Shown here in pieces: positions 10,261 through 24,135 of a stretch of 64,000 bases of DNA; the first letter of the stretch is position 1, and every line of letters begins with the position of its first letter. Made by a program: the position numbers and the translations under genes. Origin of the DNA: Daucus carota subsp. sativus (taxonomy: Eukaryota; Streptophyta; Magnoliopsida; Apiales; Apiaceae); the NCBI RefSeq assembly GCF_001625215.2, contig NC_030381.2:40484689-40548688 (forward strand), read 5' to 3'. Below the pieces are notes generated by a model, which was not told the DNA's origin, ran no database searches, and saw only the letters and a program-made list of their open reading frames with translations.

Positions 10261-10949
10261 ACATTAGTGTCTGACTGGCTGCATTTTATTTATGTATTAA
10301 GTTTGTATGACTTCTGAATTATAACTTGGATGTTGCTTTTACTTATTAATTTATGTCATTTTCCCTTTATTTAATTAAACAATTTATTTTATTAACTGTA
10401 TTATACAGAGATGTTGAAAAGATTTAAATATACCAAAAAGAATTATAATTTTGCCAACCGTTTTTACCAACAGAACTGAATTATAAATTATTAAACTTTA
10501 ATCCATACTAGGTATTCTTTAGTAAAGCTGCCATCGGAATTTCAATCTTACTTGGTATTCTGTTGGTAAAGTTACCAACGGAATTTCATTATGTTGGAAT
10601 AATTTCAACATTTTTACGCCTCCTAGTAATTCAACAACGAAAAATCTGTTTGTAACGTTACAACAAAAGGTCATTCGGTTGGTAAAATACCCACGGTTTT
10701 ATGTCCGCTGGCAAGTTAACAACGAAAATCCGTTGAGATATTGAATTTCTTTCTAAAGTCAACAGCCTCTTAATCAGTTGTAAAAATACCATTATAAATA
10801 TAGATATTCTGTTGAGAAAATTTTACCAACGAGGCTATCTAGTAAAAGTTTTTTCCGTTAGATAATTCTTTCGTAATTTTGAATTACCAACGGAATATCA
10901 ATTTTACCAACAAAATACTTCGTTGGTAATCACGGATTTTCTTGTAATG

Positions 10950-11921
10950 AATAAAGAAAGTGAATATTATATTTAATATAACAAGTCAAGAGCACCCGGA
11001 TGTTCTTTGAAAAAGATGGGGAGTAAACTCCTAAATTTTTAAAAAACTACTAGGAACTTATTACAGTTTTATTTTTTTACATCCCTCTTAAGTTTAGAGT
11101 TAAGATTTGTTTGAAAAACCGCATTGGAGATTCTTTAATAATATGAATAGGACGTAAAGAATTAATGATTCAATGGACTATTCGTGGCTCTTGAAAATTA
11201 GGTGCTCTTAACTTATTATTGTTAAATATAATTTTACTTCCCTCCAATTCTATTGGCCATAGATTGAAATTATCATAATACTTAATTTATTAAGTTGCTA
11301 GGAGTGATATATTATATTTTCTCGAGAATGATTTAGGAGTCCAGCTCTCCAACAGACTCCTCTCATTTTTAAAAATATAATATAATGCAAGCTATGATTT
11401 ACTCCAAATAATAATAAATATTAAAAAATATGCAAGTATTCCCTCCTCATCTTAATAGTCTTCTTTGTCAAAATAAAATATTTTACAATATATGTTTTCT
11501 TTTTTGTTCAATAATTTATTATACTATTTCCAACATTAGCTATCATTTGATTTACACAAACTTTTGAGAATATGAAAGAAATAATGAAATTATAATAAAA
11601 TAGATTTAAACTTGATTTTATTTACATGTAACTATTAACTAATATAAAATATTAAATATTAAATTTTTTACAAAAGAATATTAAACGGTCATCGGAACAT
11701 TTTTAAGAATGTACGTGCAAATTTGGTCGCATGTATATTATCCATAACGGCTACTCCATTTGTAACACTCACGATTATGAGCCGTCCGATACGATATTAT
11801 ACCAAAATTCTATCACACATTTGGCGGATAGATAGGATTATTCTCACTCCTCTTTTGTGCAGCTACTGTTATACAGTTACGCACAGGACTGTGTGTATTC
11901 ATTTGTTGATATAATCAGGTG
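10950..11921. other. Intergenic region and promoter of the PPR-CBS gene
   Basis: Very AT-rich, with no gene or repeat recognised. The last few hundred bases should hold the promoter and 5' UTR of the downstream + strand gene. No core promoter element is distinctive enough to call. Confidence 0.45.
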
Positions 11922-14900
11922 ATGACGACGATGATGATACAGCAGCGAATCGGAGTATTTTCTTCTACCACAAAATCGGTTTCATCTTCGTATTGTTGTT
12001 ATTGTTATGTAAATTATCCCAAAAAAGTGTCCACACATCAATCGCAAACACTTGAATCCCCTAATTTTAAACCGCTTACTTCTCGCATTGTTAGACTCAC
12101 TCGCAAACGACAACTCAATCAGGTCCTTTTCTCAAATCGCTTCTATTCTGTTTTTTCTTAATTTATGATTTTTTTGTGTTTAATTTGGATAGATTAATTG
12201 ACGATGCATAACTTATTAAATGTGTAAATCATAAAATTGTCAAACTATGATGAGTAAGAATTATGTATAGGGAGAAATAAGTGCTCGTGATTTATTGAAT
12301 TGCGACGTTCTTTTTTGGTACAGATTTTTGAGGAAGTTGAGGCTGCAAAAACACGACATGGAGAGCTCAACACGATTGTGATGAACGCAGTGATGCAGGC
12401 TTGTGTTCATTGTGGAGACATCGATTCAGCTCTTAGAGTCTTTGCAGAGATGTGCAAGTTCGGTAGTTGTGGTGTTGATAATGTAACTTATGGGACGCTG
12501 CTCAAGGTACTTCGGACATTTTACTTTAGACTTTGGTATTAATTAGGAGTCATATTAACGTCTGATCCTATGCTTTGTCTCATGAAATAATCAAGCTATA
12601 ATTAGTTAATTTATTAGTTACCACTATCCGATCTTTCTATGGATCAATATCTGGCATTTTAATGTATACTCATATTCTAAGGTTATTGCAAATTAATTTG
12701 TATATAGATAGTTTGGAGTCTGCATGAATCACTAGCTGTATTCCAAAATTCGTATTTCCTTGATAAGTTATGTTCATCGGGGTAGGTACAAATTTTGTCA
12801 AAATTAACAGCACTAAACCTTCTACTTGATTATAAGAAAAACATTAAATTTGTCTCAAAATATTTTTATGTCAAGACAATAGCTTATCATCTATCTGTAC
12901 TTTGCTTGCTATGTTTCTATAAGCGAGCTACAATTAACATAAATAGAGGTGCCGCAAGGGATTGACTATGGCCACATTCTAAAAAATTTCCACCATAGGA
13001 AACTATTTTCAGCAACTGCTTCTTTCTACATTAGTATTCATTTTCTTTTTCCATATTTCTTCATGAATGAAGTTTTCCATAGTTGCATATGCAATGTGGC
13101 AATGGTATCTGGATCCTTGATGCATGCATTAAACTGTAAAACTGTTGACACTGGAAGTGCATTATTTTCAAATATATACCACAAATACAAGTTCACCCAA
13201 CATAAACAACAAACTTTAATTTAGTTGAATACTTAATAGGGAAATTATAAAAAAAATAAATTTAGTGGGGGGTATGATTACAATATGACTGCTAAATCAC
13301 AATGTATGCATAGAAAAGGTAAAGCAGAGGTAATGAAAACCAATAGTTAAAGACAACTTAGAATTTCGACTCTACTCTTGCAAATTTAACAATTAGTCTC
13401 TGAATTCTCTTCTCTTTGTAATGAAGTTAATATTGTATTTGATAAATGACAAGAATTTGTCTAGGTACATATACTTTAAGCCCTAACTGGAAAGAATATT
13501 GATTATTTTTAAGTCATTCGGTGGTTTATCTAGGTCCTTGTATGGTAGTGCCTAGGCCCTCATGTTGCTAGATTTGAAGCCCTGGCAGGCTGGCACATTG
13601 ATTGGCTTTTAACTGAACTGTAATCTGACTTGCTTTTCTATTTATTGACAGTGTAATTGATTTGTTAGAATAATGCATTCACAAACGGAGAACTGATTTC
13701 TTTCATTTATTCCAATGAAGGGTTTGGGCGATGCTCGAAGGATTGACGAATCATTTCAAGTACTTGAATCGGTGGAACAAGGTACAGCTGTGGGCAGTCC
13801 AACTTTGTCAGCCCCACTTATATATGGGTTACTGAATGCTCTTGTTGAAGCAGGTAAGAATATTTCACGTTTAGTGTCCCTAAAATACACTTTACAGATT
13901 TTCGGCTCAAAGTTGATAAGGTGACCACAGGCCGGAAATTCTATTTTCAGTCCCACTTTCTTTAATATTGAGAATTGTGTAGATATTATAGGCTTTTGAA
14001 GTGGATTGGTTCTGTTAATTATATGTTTACCCTTGTAACTCAGTAGTCAGTTGTGGCAATCTGACTATTGGAGCGTACCGCTGTGTGTTACTTCTTAACA
14101 AACATGCTAAAAACGGCATCCTTATTTTATTTAACTAATACATCTTTTCTCCAAATTATGTTATTGTATTCTTCTGCTTTAGTACAGGGGATCTGCGTCG
14201 AGCGAATGGACTTCTTGCTCGTTATGGATTTGTATTTAATGAAGGAGGCAACTACTCAATCTCGGTTTACAATATGTTGATGAAGGTTTGTGACATTGAC
14301 AATCTGTATTTGCTTTTAGGCACTTCAGATTATTTGTGTTCTTAGTTCCTATTAAAAAAGTAGAAAAGTTTTAGTAATTAATATCCGCGGCCTACTTTTG
14401 CAAGCAGGGATACATCAGCACGGGGTCTCCTCAATCAGCACTACGTGTTTTCAATGATATACGACTACAAGGGTTGAACCCTGACAAGCTCACATATAAT
14501 ACTATAATCTTTGCATGCGTAAGGATGAATGATCTAGAATCTGCAGTGCAATTTTTCCAGGAAATGAAGGTTATATGTTTATACATTATATAGAGCTAAT
14601 TACTTATATACTGCTGCTACCGGTTTTTGTGAATTTCTGGATTTAGACACCTACGAGTATTATGCAGGACAGGTCACAGAAAGACGGCCATGAGGACCTG
14701 GCACCTAATATTATTACATATACAACATTACTTAAGGTTAGATTTGCAGTTATATACCTTGTATGTTTATCTAGGTGGATAACAAGATCAATGTTATGCC
14801 ACTGATTGTAGTTTGTACTGGTTTTGCATAGTAGTATTCCTTTTAGGAGTAAAAGTATTTTATGTCAAGAATATTGCTGTTAATTTTAAAAATGAAAACT

Positions 14901-17900
14901 ACTGGAGAATATGTCAACAAAAACTGCATATTCATTAGTCATTACTCCCACTTTTTTAACAATACACAAGCTAGTACATCTTAAATAGTGGAAGTTATAA
15001 CCAGTTGACTACCACAATAACTGCTAATTTAAATCATACTAACCCTAATAATTCTAACTACCAGGGCTGCAGTTACAGAACCTGATTAACTACCACAACA
15101 CACTATCTTACCTAGAAATATTTAACTTCCAGCAACAGGACATATAACACTAAGACTTAACAAACACACTTAAAAAACAATCAGCAGCAGCAGCTAAGGC
15201 ATATCTTAACAATCACTAACAAAAAGCTCTTGAAAAAAACTCAAATATAATGAAGCAAAAAATCTTTAATTCTGTTGTAAATCACCGTGCAAGTAAATTT
15301 TATTTTATGTCCCAGATTTCATCTTTTTAAGTTTTAAGCTTAGAAACTCTTTGTAATGTGTGGACCCAACAAATTGAGATGATAAGGAATGCCTTTAAAC
15401 TGTTCTTGCATGAGTGTGCTAAATTATAAGTAGACCTTAATCGACTGTCCTATTGTTTCTATCTTTATATATGCATCTACGATTCCCGGTCACGGCCCTT
15501 GTGTAGGCATTGAAATGTGTTGGGGACAGACAGTGTCTAATTTCACTTTCCTAGTTTGAAACTTTTTTATTAATTAGAATGTGCATTTCTGTTAGAAAAA
15601 TCATTTTCGAGTTGTGAAACATGTATTCTCTAATTCTGAGGGATGAACTAGTAATTTCCACTGATGCAGATATGTTTTTCAGCAAGGTGTTTTTACTTTC
15701 TGATGTAAATTGCTATCTACATGTTCTTTGTTAAACTTGGCAGTAGATGTCCAACATGAGTACATGTCCAAGTGTTGGACTCGGTAATATATTGAAAATT
15801 GTACATTTTTGGCCTATAACAAGTGTCTGAGGTGTCGAGTTTCCGGGTCAGCTATTCGAGGCAAAATGAAGAGTTGGAGTTACAGAGTACTCGATGCAGC
15901 CCATATCATAGACAGTACATATGTTTTATTATTATGAAAATCTGCAGTATCCTTTGATTACTACCATTGAAACGCGAGAAATTCAGAGAAGTGACTCCAA
16001 GATATGGTGTATATAGTACTCAGTAACAAATTGTGTGGTATCATGTATCAAAAAATTTACCACATGCATATATAATGGTCTTAAGTGCTTCTGTTGGCTA
16101 TGTTGTTTTTTAAGTTTTATTGTAAATATGTGTTCTCTTATACAGGGTTTTGGACAGATGAAGGATCTTGGTTCCATTGAGAAAATTGTTATAGAAATGA
16201 AGTTACGTCATAACCTGTTGATTGATCGAGTTGCATACACTTCAATTATCGATGTGCTGCTAACTTGTGGTTCGATTAAAGGTATGATATGTTTATGAAT
16301 GGTGCTTTTAAGATCTGCTATATTCAGAATCTGGTAGTATGTGAGTTAAGGTGTCAAGCTTCTGTATTAATGAAAGGATTGCTGACATATGCTAATAGAG
16401 TTTAATTAAAGAGCATTATATTTGTGCACTTCCTATGATTGAAGCTGAATCTATGATCTACACAACAACCTATATCCGAGATGTTGCGTCTCTGCAACAC
16501 TGAGGATGTGTTTCTGTGCCTATGTAAATCCCCTTAGAGCTTTTTATGGGCTAACTATTATTTGTACAGTGGCATAAGTAGCATCACTGGAACTAAGCGG
16601 TTGAATGACCATATCTATTGACCATCCAAATCGTTCTTGTAAGGACTCTATTAAATGGGTATATGAGTTAAAAATATAAAGTAATAAAGAGCTGAGAGAA
16701 TTATCAGCATAAGCGGTATTTGTTTTTAAAAATTATGGCTGTACATCCACATAGCCCACTTGATTGCTCTTTAATGTTGTTGTAAGAAAAATCCTTGAAA
16801 CTCGATCTTTATCCATGCATGCACCAGGACACTTGGTATTTTAACTTCTTCTGATTTGCTGTAATATGTGTATGTATATAACACACCATTTTCGGTTAAG
16901 GGACATTGTGCCTTATATTTCCATTGATGGAATAAATACTCGTCGCAACAGTTTTTTTAACTGAGTGATGCTTTTTTGTTGAATGGAGTATAATATATTT
17001 GAAGATCTGGAAACATCATATTTTTAAATATATACTCCTTCCGTCCCTTTTTAGTTGTCACATTTCTATTTTTGTTGGTCAAATTGACTAACTTTTGACC
17101 AAAGATTATAAGTCACTCTTTCATTATTTTAAAAAATTGAAACTTACATCTTAAAGTAGATTAAAATTTATTTCCGGTGGCATATTTTATTATTTTTTCA
17201 ATTGATAAAATATTAATAAATTTCAGTCAAACTTTGGTCAATTTGACCGGCACAATACCAAATGTGACAACTAAAAAGGGACGGAGGGAGTAACTTGTAG
17301 TCTTGTTTTGCTTACCTTAACTAAATTCAACTGATACAGTAATGACCTAAATGTTACGAACTGACATCTAAAGCAAGTCTGCTATCAATTTGTACTATCA
17401 CTTAGCATACTACAATGATATGGAAGAGAGATATTATATGGCTATTAAGCAACAAATTTGACTCGGAAGCTTACGGCACAGAAGTAATACTATATTATAG
17501 ATGAAAAAAGTGATGCAAGTTAAGTTCTCGGTTCTCATTCGGTATTAGTATGGATGTACGAAAGGAATAATGACTGACTGTTCCTAAAGGTAATACCATG
17601 GGACTGGAGAAATCTATGCAATGCATTCTAAAAAATGTAACTCACTTCTCAATGTTGAGAGTAAAAATATAAATTCCTACTGCTGCATAAGTACACTAAA
17701 TATAATATTAAGTTTCCAGAATTCTTTTTTTGAGATTTATCCGATCCTGTCTGTAGGATGCTCACATGTTATCAATTTATATTATCATTTGGCATACTAC
17801 AATCATATGGAAGAGAGATGATATATGGTTATTAAGCAAAAAATTTGGCTAATGTAAGTTATCAGTTATCACACGATAGTAATAAGTTCTTGTGCACTAT

Positions 17901-20900
17901 TAGTAGGTATGTGCTGTAGGAACTATGAAAGGGATAATAACTGACTGTACCTGAAAGTAATACCATCAGACTAAAGCAATTTATGTAACACATTAAAAAT
18001 ATGTAACTCACCTCCCCATGTCGAGAATAAAACTATAAATTCCTACTGCTGCATAACTGCATAAGTACACAAAGTATAATATCTTGTAAGTATCCAGAAT
18101 TCTTTTTTCGAGATTTTATTAGATTCTGACTGTAGGTTGTTTAGATGTTCACATCTACGGTTCATGTGCATATGATGTTAAAGTACAACATTAGTCTATG
18201 TATGTTGATTGTCTAGCTCATGCTGGGTTTTTCTTTTATACCTTCTGTGTCCATTTGCGCTGCAAAAGTTTACAGTACTCTTTCACTTGCATAACAAAAA
18301 TAATTTTGGGTGAAGGTGCTCTCTGTGTATTTGGGGAAATGCTGAAGCAGGTTTCTAAAGATAGCAGTCTTCGCCCAAAACCTCATCTTTACCTCTCCTT
18401 GATGCGTGCTTTAGCTGTTAAAGGCGAGTATGATTTGGTGAAAAATCTGCACAGACGCATGTGGCCAGACACATCTGGAACTATCTCATCAGATGCTCAT
18501 GTTGAAGCTGATCATCTTCTTATGGAAGCGGCTCTAAATGATAATCAGGTATCCGATCTACGATTGTAGTGCATAAAGTCTCTTATATTGATATCATTAT
18601 TGTGCTTTATTAAAAAATTAAAAAAACATTACTGCTGAGTTTAAGATAAACGCAAGTAATGAGTTCCCTGCATAATACGTCTCAGTATTCTAGATATGTA
18701 TGACTCCAAGTGACATAATCTTTTCGATGTACATAGTTACCGTTGTGATTTATGTGTCTCATTACTTATGAATATGAAACTATTAAACTACTACTTACGA
18801 AGTAATAGCTACAAAACAAGCTATATACTTGTTTTAAATATCAAATACAATATCATCAGTGCGTCTCAGGTATTAATGAACTTAAACTAATCGAACATGC
18901 TAGGTGCTGGTATTAGGGAAAGGTTATTTACTTTTGCTGAGGCAAGGTCATGCCATAAATGGTAGCCAAGGTGATTAAGTATAAGCAATAGATACGTATA
19001 TCTACAAGCTCGTAAACTTTCAAAGTTGGCAGATTGCCAGATTCCGCTCTGCAATCTTAAGATTTAGTGACTATGGTTATAGATGACAACTGGTTGCTGA
19101 AGTTGAGAAAGGAAACAAAATGAAGCTAATATGACAGCGATGGCAAATTAGCTTAATGTTTTGGACTGGGACAAGGAAATGATTAAGAAATAAAAGACAA
19201 GCAGAAGAAGAGAATCTTTGTGGAAGCAAGTCAATTTTCTTGTTTGTGATGACAATTTTGAATATCAATTTGCATCAAAATACAGACTCTAAATGTTTCT
19301 GGCACCTAACTAGTGCTATTATAATTGGAACAGGAAGTGCTCATTTTGGTCAAAAAGAAATTTGTTACACATGACTAGATTATTTACTGAGGTGTAGAAA
19401 ACGATGCAACCAAGGATTATATTTTAGGTGATTGATCTGGTGAGTGGTGACTGTGATACTATTATGGGGTGAATTTTTTTAGGAGCTGCTTCTTCATTTA
19501 ATATCACTTAAACAGTGTAATCAGGAAGTGCACACCAGCGATTAACATTGTTTAACAGTTTGGGAGTTTTTGATGGTTCCATCAGCAGATTATTTTATGT
19601 TTCCATTTTCATCGTGTTTTAATTCTATATATACATGCATTTTATGTATTTAATTTGTTGCTTAATTTGCTAGATTATCCCAAATGTATAGTTAGTCGAT
19701 TCACAAACCTTAGTTCAGCAGCCACCACCTACTACTACAACACAGACTTCAGAAACACAGCCAGTGCTAGTATTGTTCATGCGATTCGGGAAGAAAAAGA
19801 GATAAGAAGTATAAAAAACAGTGAAACAAACAAACCAAACTGAATCCTGTGATGTAATTATCCACAAATCCTGATATGCCAATTCCAGGAAATTAGTCTA
19901 TGGAGTCGAAGAAAACTGTAACAGTTGTTAAACTTACCCTGCTAAACTATAGTCATTTATATACACCATCAAACTCTGCTCCACAGCCAGATCATCAACA
20001 GTAGTTGCGATTTGCCATTTAATTAATGCTGCTTCCAGAGTATAGAAACCCATCCACAATTTTGTAAAAACACTACACGGTGATGGAGTCCGCAGGAAAG
20101 AAGACCATATATGTCTCAAACCATGGTTTTCGCATGGTTTACCTCGTTTCGTTTTTTATTCGAGAACTAAGATTGATTCTTGCCACACTCACTTAAATAT
20201 AATGCTCGAAATTATAAATCATGAAATATGGAACAACAATAGTAATGTGTGATATTAATTTTTTATTTGGTTGTCTCAGTTTGATGTGGCTGTTCACTGT
20301 TTGTCAAATATCATCAAAGATTGGAATGGCATTTCCTGGACTAGTCGAGGAGGAATGGTATGAGATAACTTCCAAATATCTTTCTGGTTGAATATTCTGT
20401 TCTAATTTAAAATTTTCCTGGAAGGGATCCTTTATCGTGCAGATCATATGTTTTTCTTTAAACAAAGCTACAACTTGCGTCTCAATTTACTATAAAATTG
20501 CATGGACTCCTCTGCAGTTCAGTTTTACCTTTAAACACTACTAGTTTAAGTCTCATATCCTCAAAGTTGTACTTCATATTGCCAACTTTATATATTCTTC
20601 CTTGCTGGTGAACAACCATAGTTCTGAATAGTATTGTTTGCATCCAGGTTGCTGCACGCATAGAAGCATTATTGGGTTTCACTGCTTCCATGTTTGATCC
20701 TTACTTACTTCCCCAGGTATATATCTATACCTTCCATGCATTTTAATTTTGTGCATGTTTATAGTGAGAATACGACTGTGGAACACATTAGTTGTTACTT
20801 TTGTGTGCCCGGCGCATGCCATTTTCGTATTCCAATATGTGGTATTCTGCACTTTTAGGTGGTACTTTCTCATTGCCGAGTACTCAGAAGCTAGCCTCTA

Positions 20901-22245
20901 GGGGCTCAGTCTTTGTGTATACACAGTAGAACCTCGTTAAATAAATATTTGAAAAATAAATAACCTCATCAAATGAATGTTTTTTACTGGTCCCAGCATA
21001 ATCAAATCCGGTCACCCATACACATACAAACTCATCTCTCTCTCCCCCCCCTCCCTCCGTATACACTAAAGTCCCCCTCTCCCTCTCGCCCTCCCTTTCT
21101 CCCCCCCCCCCCCCCTCCCCCCCCCCCCCCCCCCCCCCCCCCCTCATGTGTGTGTGTGTGTGTGTGTACATATATGCAGGTCTATCATATCCAAGTTATT
21201 AATACACACGTTCACTCTGTAGTACCGAGATCCTAATTGTAGATATTTGCTGCTCTGTGTTGCATATGAAATCTTTGTTAGCTTTCTATACACTTCCCTT
21301 TGTCAAAGTCTCATAACTTTTACTGGGATCCTAATTTAGCTATCAGTCACTGATTCCATTGAGGGCATAATGATGCCATTGCAAGAAGCTCGTCCACTGC
21401 AAGCCACCTTGAGGTTGAATCAAGTTGTGATGCGTTTCTACAGAGATTCAAGTGTTCCTATTATAGACGACTGGGGTAGCTGTGTTGGCATAGTTCATGC
21501 TGAAGACTGCAAAGAGGTACATTTTTCCAGATCCCCAGGGACCGTTCTTTTTTAACTAAAGCACTTGCAACCTTGTTGCTTTCTTTAATAAATTGGATTA
21601 AAGGTTGCAACAGTTCCTACAGTTTGGTCGATCATTTTTACCCTTCATCTATTGAAATAATGAGTCCTATACGGCCTGGAAATCCCCCCCCCCCTGGGAG
21701 AAATTGATAATGAAACACCTATACTAGATGTATCTTCAAGACTTCAAAGATTGGTTATTGTCCACACTGAGAGAACCAACAAGAAAAAGCTAAGGGAAAT
21801 ATAATGCCTCATTTCCCCAATGGCATCTTATTTTCAATTTTATCGCTGAATATTTTTTTTCTTTCACCATTATTGGATGGAAATGCATAGTATTTTGAAT
21901 TTAGGATTACCAATAATTTGCAATAATATATGTTTTCTCGAGTATCCTCCTTGCATTGTTGTTTATGCTTTACATGTCCTGCAGTTAAATGCCCCACTGT
22001 CTACCATGATGAAAAGCCCAGCTCCATGCGTTATAACCACGACATCTGTTGGCCGAGTTATTAATTTGATGCTAGAAAAGCGTTACAAGATGGTGATCAT
22101 TGTAAAATGTGGGGACACATTTGGTAAATACAACTCAACATCAAGAGCAGTTGGCGTTTTTACAGCTGACCAACTATATAAACTTACTGTACCTGCATCA
22201 AAGCTGTCAAATCAACAATATCCTCGTAGTATAACATCAAATTAA
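11922..22245 (+). CDS. CBSPPR1: PPR- and CBS-domain protein (At5g10690/CBSPPR1-like), 12 exons
   Basis: Exons: 11922-12122, 12324-12506, 13721-13853, 14188-14285, 14408-14569, 14668-14736, 16146-16281, 18316-18548, 20280-20357, 20648-20716, 21340-21516, 21985-22245. All introns are GT-AG and the phases join into one 599-codon frame ending in TAA. Residues about 68-400 hold P-type pentatricopeptide repeats (for example [12 protein letters not shown] and [10 protein letters not shown], each near the end of a 35-residue unit). Residues about 455-590 hold a CBS pair ([20 protein letters not shown], then [12 protein letters not shown]). PPR proteins bind RNA, usually in organelles; CBS pairs bind adenosyl ligands. 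The combination is the hallmark of Arabidopsis CBSPPR1. The Ser-rich, acid-poor N-terminus suits an organelle transit peptide (inference). The start is the first ATG; a second Met follows at codon 4. The exon 11 acceptor is TTTAG at 21339; the nearby CAG at 21346 would break the frame. Confidence 0.92.
17035..17290. mobile_element. Stowaway MITE in intron 7 of the PPR-CBS gene
   Basis: The 256-bp element starts CTCCTTCCGTCCCTTTTTAG and ends with its inverted copy, CTAAAAAGGGACGGAGGGAG. TA target duplications lie at 17033-17034 and 17291-17292. The terminal sequence is the Stowaway (Tc1/mariner-derived) signature, and the inner ends are also complementary (TTGTCACATTT and AAATGTGACAA). Confidence 0.95.
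17380..18140. repeat. Tandem duplication of about 380 bp in intron 7
   Basis: The segment at about 17380-17760 recurs, diverged, at about 17761-18140. Shared landmarks in order are GCATACTACAAT, ATATGGAAGAGAGAT, ATTAAGCAA, TGACTGACTGT (diverged to AACTGACTGTA), AAATTCCTACTGCTGCATAA and CCAGAATTCTTTTTT. Both copies are non-coding, and exon 8 begins about 175 bp after the second. Confidence 0.85.
21043..21168. repeat. Poly-C tract and TG microsatellite in intron 10
   Basis: A C-rich run of roughly 100 bp (CT-rich at first, then nearly pure C at 21101-21143) is followed by an alternating TG tract to about 21168. The G-rich strand is opposite the transcript. The run spawns spurious open frames. 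Its exact length is likely unreliable because long homopolymers sequence poorly. Confidence 0.9.
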
Positions 22246-24021
22246 TTGTACATGGAGAGCTTTAATTTTTGCATCCCTGCATAGTTAAAAAACTTCAGTA
22301 GCTGCAGTAGAAATTCTTCTACATCCAACTAAGCTGCTCTATGGGACATTGAATGTGGATGAGATTTAGAATCAGATTCAGTATCCATCTTGAGGTAGAC
22401 GACAGGTGTTGCACCGATTTGCTGGATTAGAGACCAGAGATCGTCAAGTATGGTAATAAAATGGTATTTATGCAACACCAATTGTGAAGCAAAGCCGTTG
22501 GATGACATTTGATTTTTCTAGGTGGAGAACTCCCATGTTCATGGACAATGCTTATTAGTGAGCATCATAAATGGTCCACTATTTTTTGTTGAAGATTTGA
22601 TGGAGAATTTATTGTTTTTTGTACATGGACAATGCTTATTACCGGACCATAATGGCGCATTAAGTTCCGTAAGAGATGCTTGATTTGGGAAATGATGATA
22701 TGGATCCTGGTCGAGTTGATTTCAACTGCAGGCATGTTCTGTATCGACATTATGGTAGCATGTCTAACTAGAACTTAGTTGCACCAGAGTATGGATTTTA
22801 CTCCAAGACCTTAATGGAGGCGCAAGTGATTAAAGGCAATGTTTGGCTATCTTTTTTGTCTGTAATGTTTCTGGAAGGAGTTGTTGGTCGCTTTCTGTAA
22901 GTAGTAGTGGTGGTGGATATGTATGGGACAACACTCTGCTCTACCAAGGTTTGTGACAACTTAAGAGTTGAGATGTGATAGCATTATTGTCATTAGAATA
23001 GATTTATGTTGTGATGCTGTCTTAATAGCTAACACAAGAAACGTTGTGTAGCTTGCTTAATAATTAATATGAAAATATATTACTTGATGTCATGGTGACA
23101 TTTGGATAGCCTGCACAACGAAAATGTTTCGTAGTTTTCTTTAGTGTTGGTACAATAAATCATTGGAGTTTGATTTCGTAATCATCGTCATTGCTATAGA
23201 AACTATAATCATAGGGTTCATGGACGATAAAGTATGAATGTGATCAGACGTGAGTCCGTGACCAGTATCAATGTGATCATGTAAACCATATTTTTTGAAT
23301 TGAAGATGAGAATTGTTTATACAAGTTTTATATGGTTCAGAAATATCCAACTGGAACTCTGGAAGTAGAGTGCTTGCGTCCCACAGATAAATATGTACAT
23401 ATGCAACAGACATATTACATATATGTAGTGAGGTGCTGTGTTGAAATTTGGAGCTGTTTTATTGCATAATTCATGCAACAAAATCTTAAAGATTCCATGA
23501 CTACGATAATTACTTTCTTATTTTTTGAAATTGGGGAGAAAGAGGACGTATTAATATTACAGGACTGGTACAACTGCATAACTCAAATTTTATCCCAATT
23601 TTTTAACTAAATATCATTGAGCGACATATGGATGATATTAGGATCACATTATTATTAGTGTAAGTGGATCTTGCTTAATAAAATTTGTTTAAAAAATTTT
23701 GGATTTTTTTTTGGGAAACCTCACATTTTCTTGTTTTCTTGTACGGAATGGGAGATTGGTGGGTATTCTCGTGACTTATCCACTAGTGTTTCAAAATTTT
23801 TTCTAGTGCAATACCAAATGGACAACAATTACTCAATTAGTCCTAATTTTACTATTAGTATACTTGCATCGCCTCCATCAATATAATATATATAGTTTCA
23901 AAAAAAAAAATTAAGATCGAACAATGTATTCCATGTTAACCAAGGATTCCCTACAGTACAGGGCTAAAAGCCATCAGATAAAAGTGACCATTATATAGAC
24001 CATCGAAAACGGTTGTTGTGA
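22246..24021. other. 3' flank of PPR-CBS gene and intergenic DNA
   Basis: No gene is recognised. A short direct repeat, CATGGACAATGCTTATTA, occurs near 22540 and 22625. The first part presumably includes the 3' UTR. Confidence 0.5.
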
Positions 24022-24089
24022 AGTACAACTCTATCATGACAATGGATTTTTGTCAAAAAAAAAGTACAACTCTATCATGACAATGGATT
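24022..24089. repeat. Direct repeat of 28 bp
   Basis: AGTACAACTCTATCATGACA plus AATGGATT occurs at about 24022-24048 and again at about 24062-24089, separated by a short A-rich linker. Confidence 0.85.
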
Positions 24090-24135
24090 AAAGGTATAAA
24101 TGACCAAAAATGGTCGTTATGTGAAGAAAGATATA

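Larger units (their letters stand above)
7885..10949 (+). mobile_element. Deleted CACTA (En/Spm) DNA transposon
   Basis: The right end, read inward, is CATTACAAGAAAATCCG, one base from the usual plant CACTACAAGAAAA terminus. The left end near 7887 (TATTACAAACAAATATGG) looks like a degraded copy of the same terminus. Both flanks are packed with the subterminal motif ACCAACGGAAT and its reverse complement (about 7940-8460 and 10450-10930), as expected for CACTA transposase binding sites. Inside are a transposase-associated domain gene and a Ptta/En/Spm-like C-terminus. The TNP2-type catalytic transposase is absent, so the copy cannot move by itself. A 3-bp target duplication could not be confirmed. 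Confidence 0.78.

Noticed and set aside
20884..21236. Open frames on both strands with Gly- or Pro-rich runs
   Set aside because: They are produced by the poly-C tract inside intron 10 of the PPR-CBS gene.
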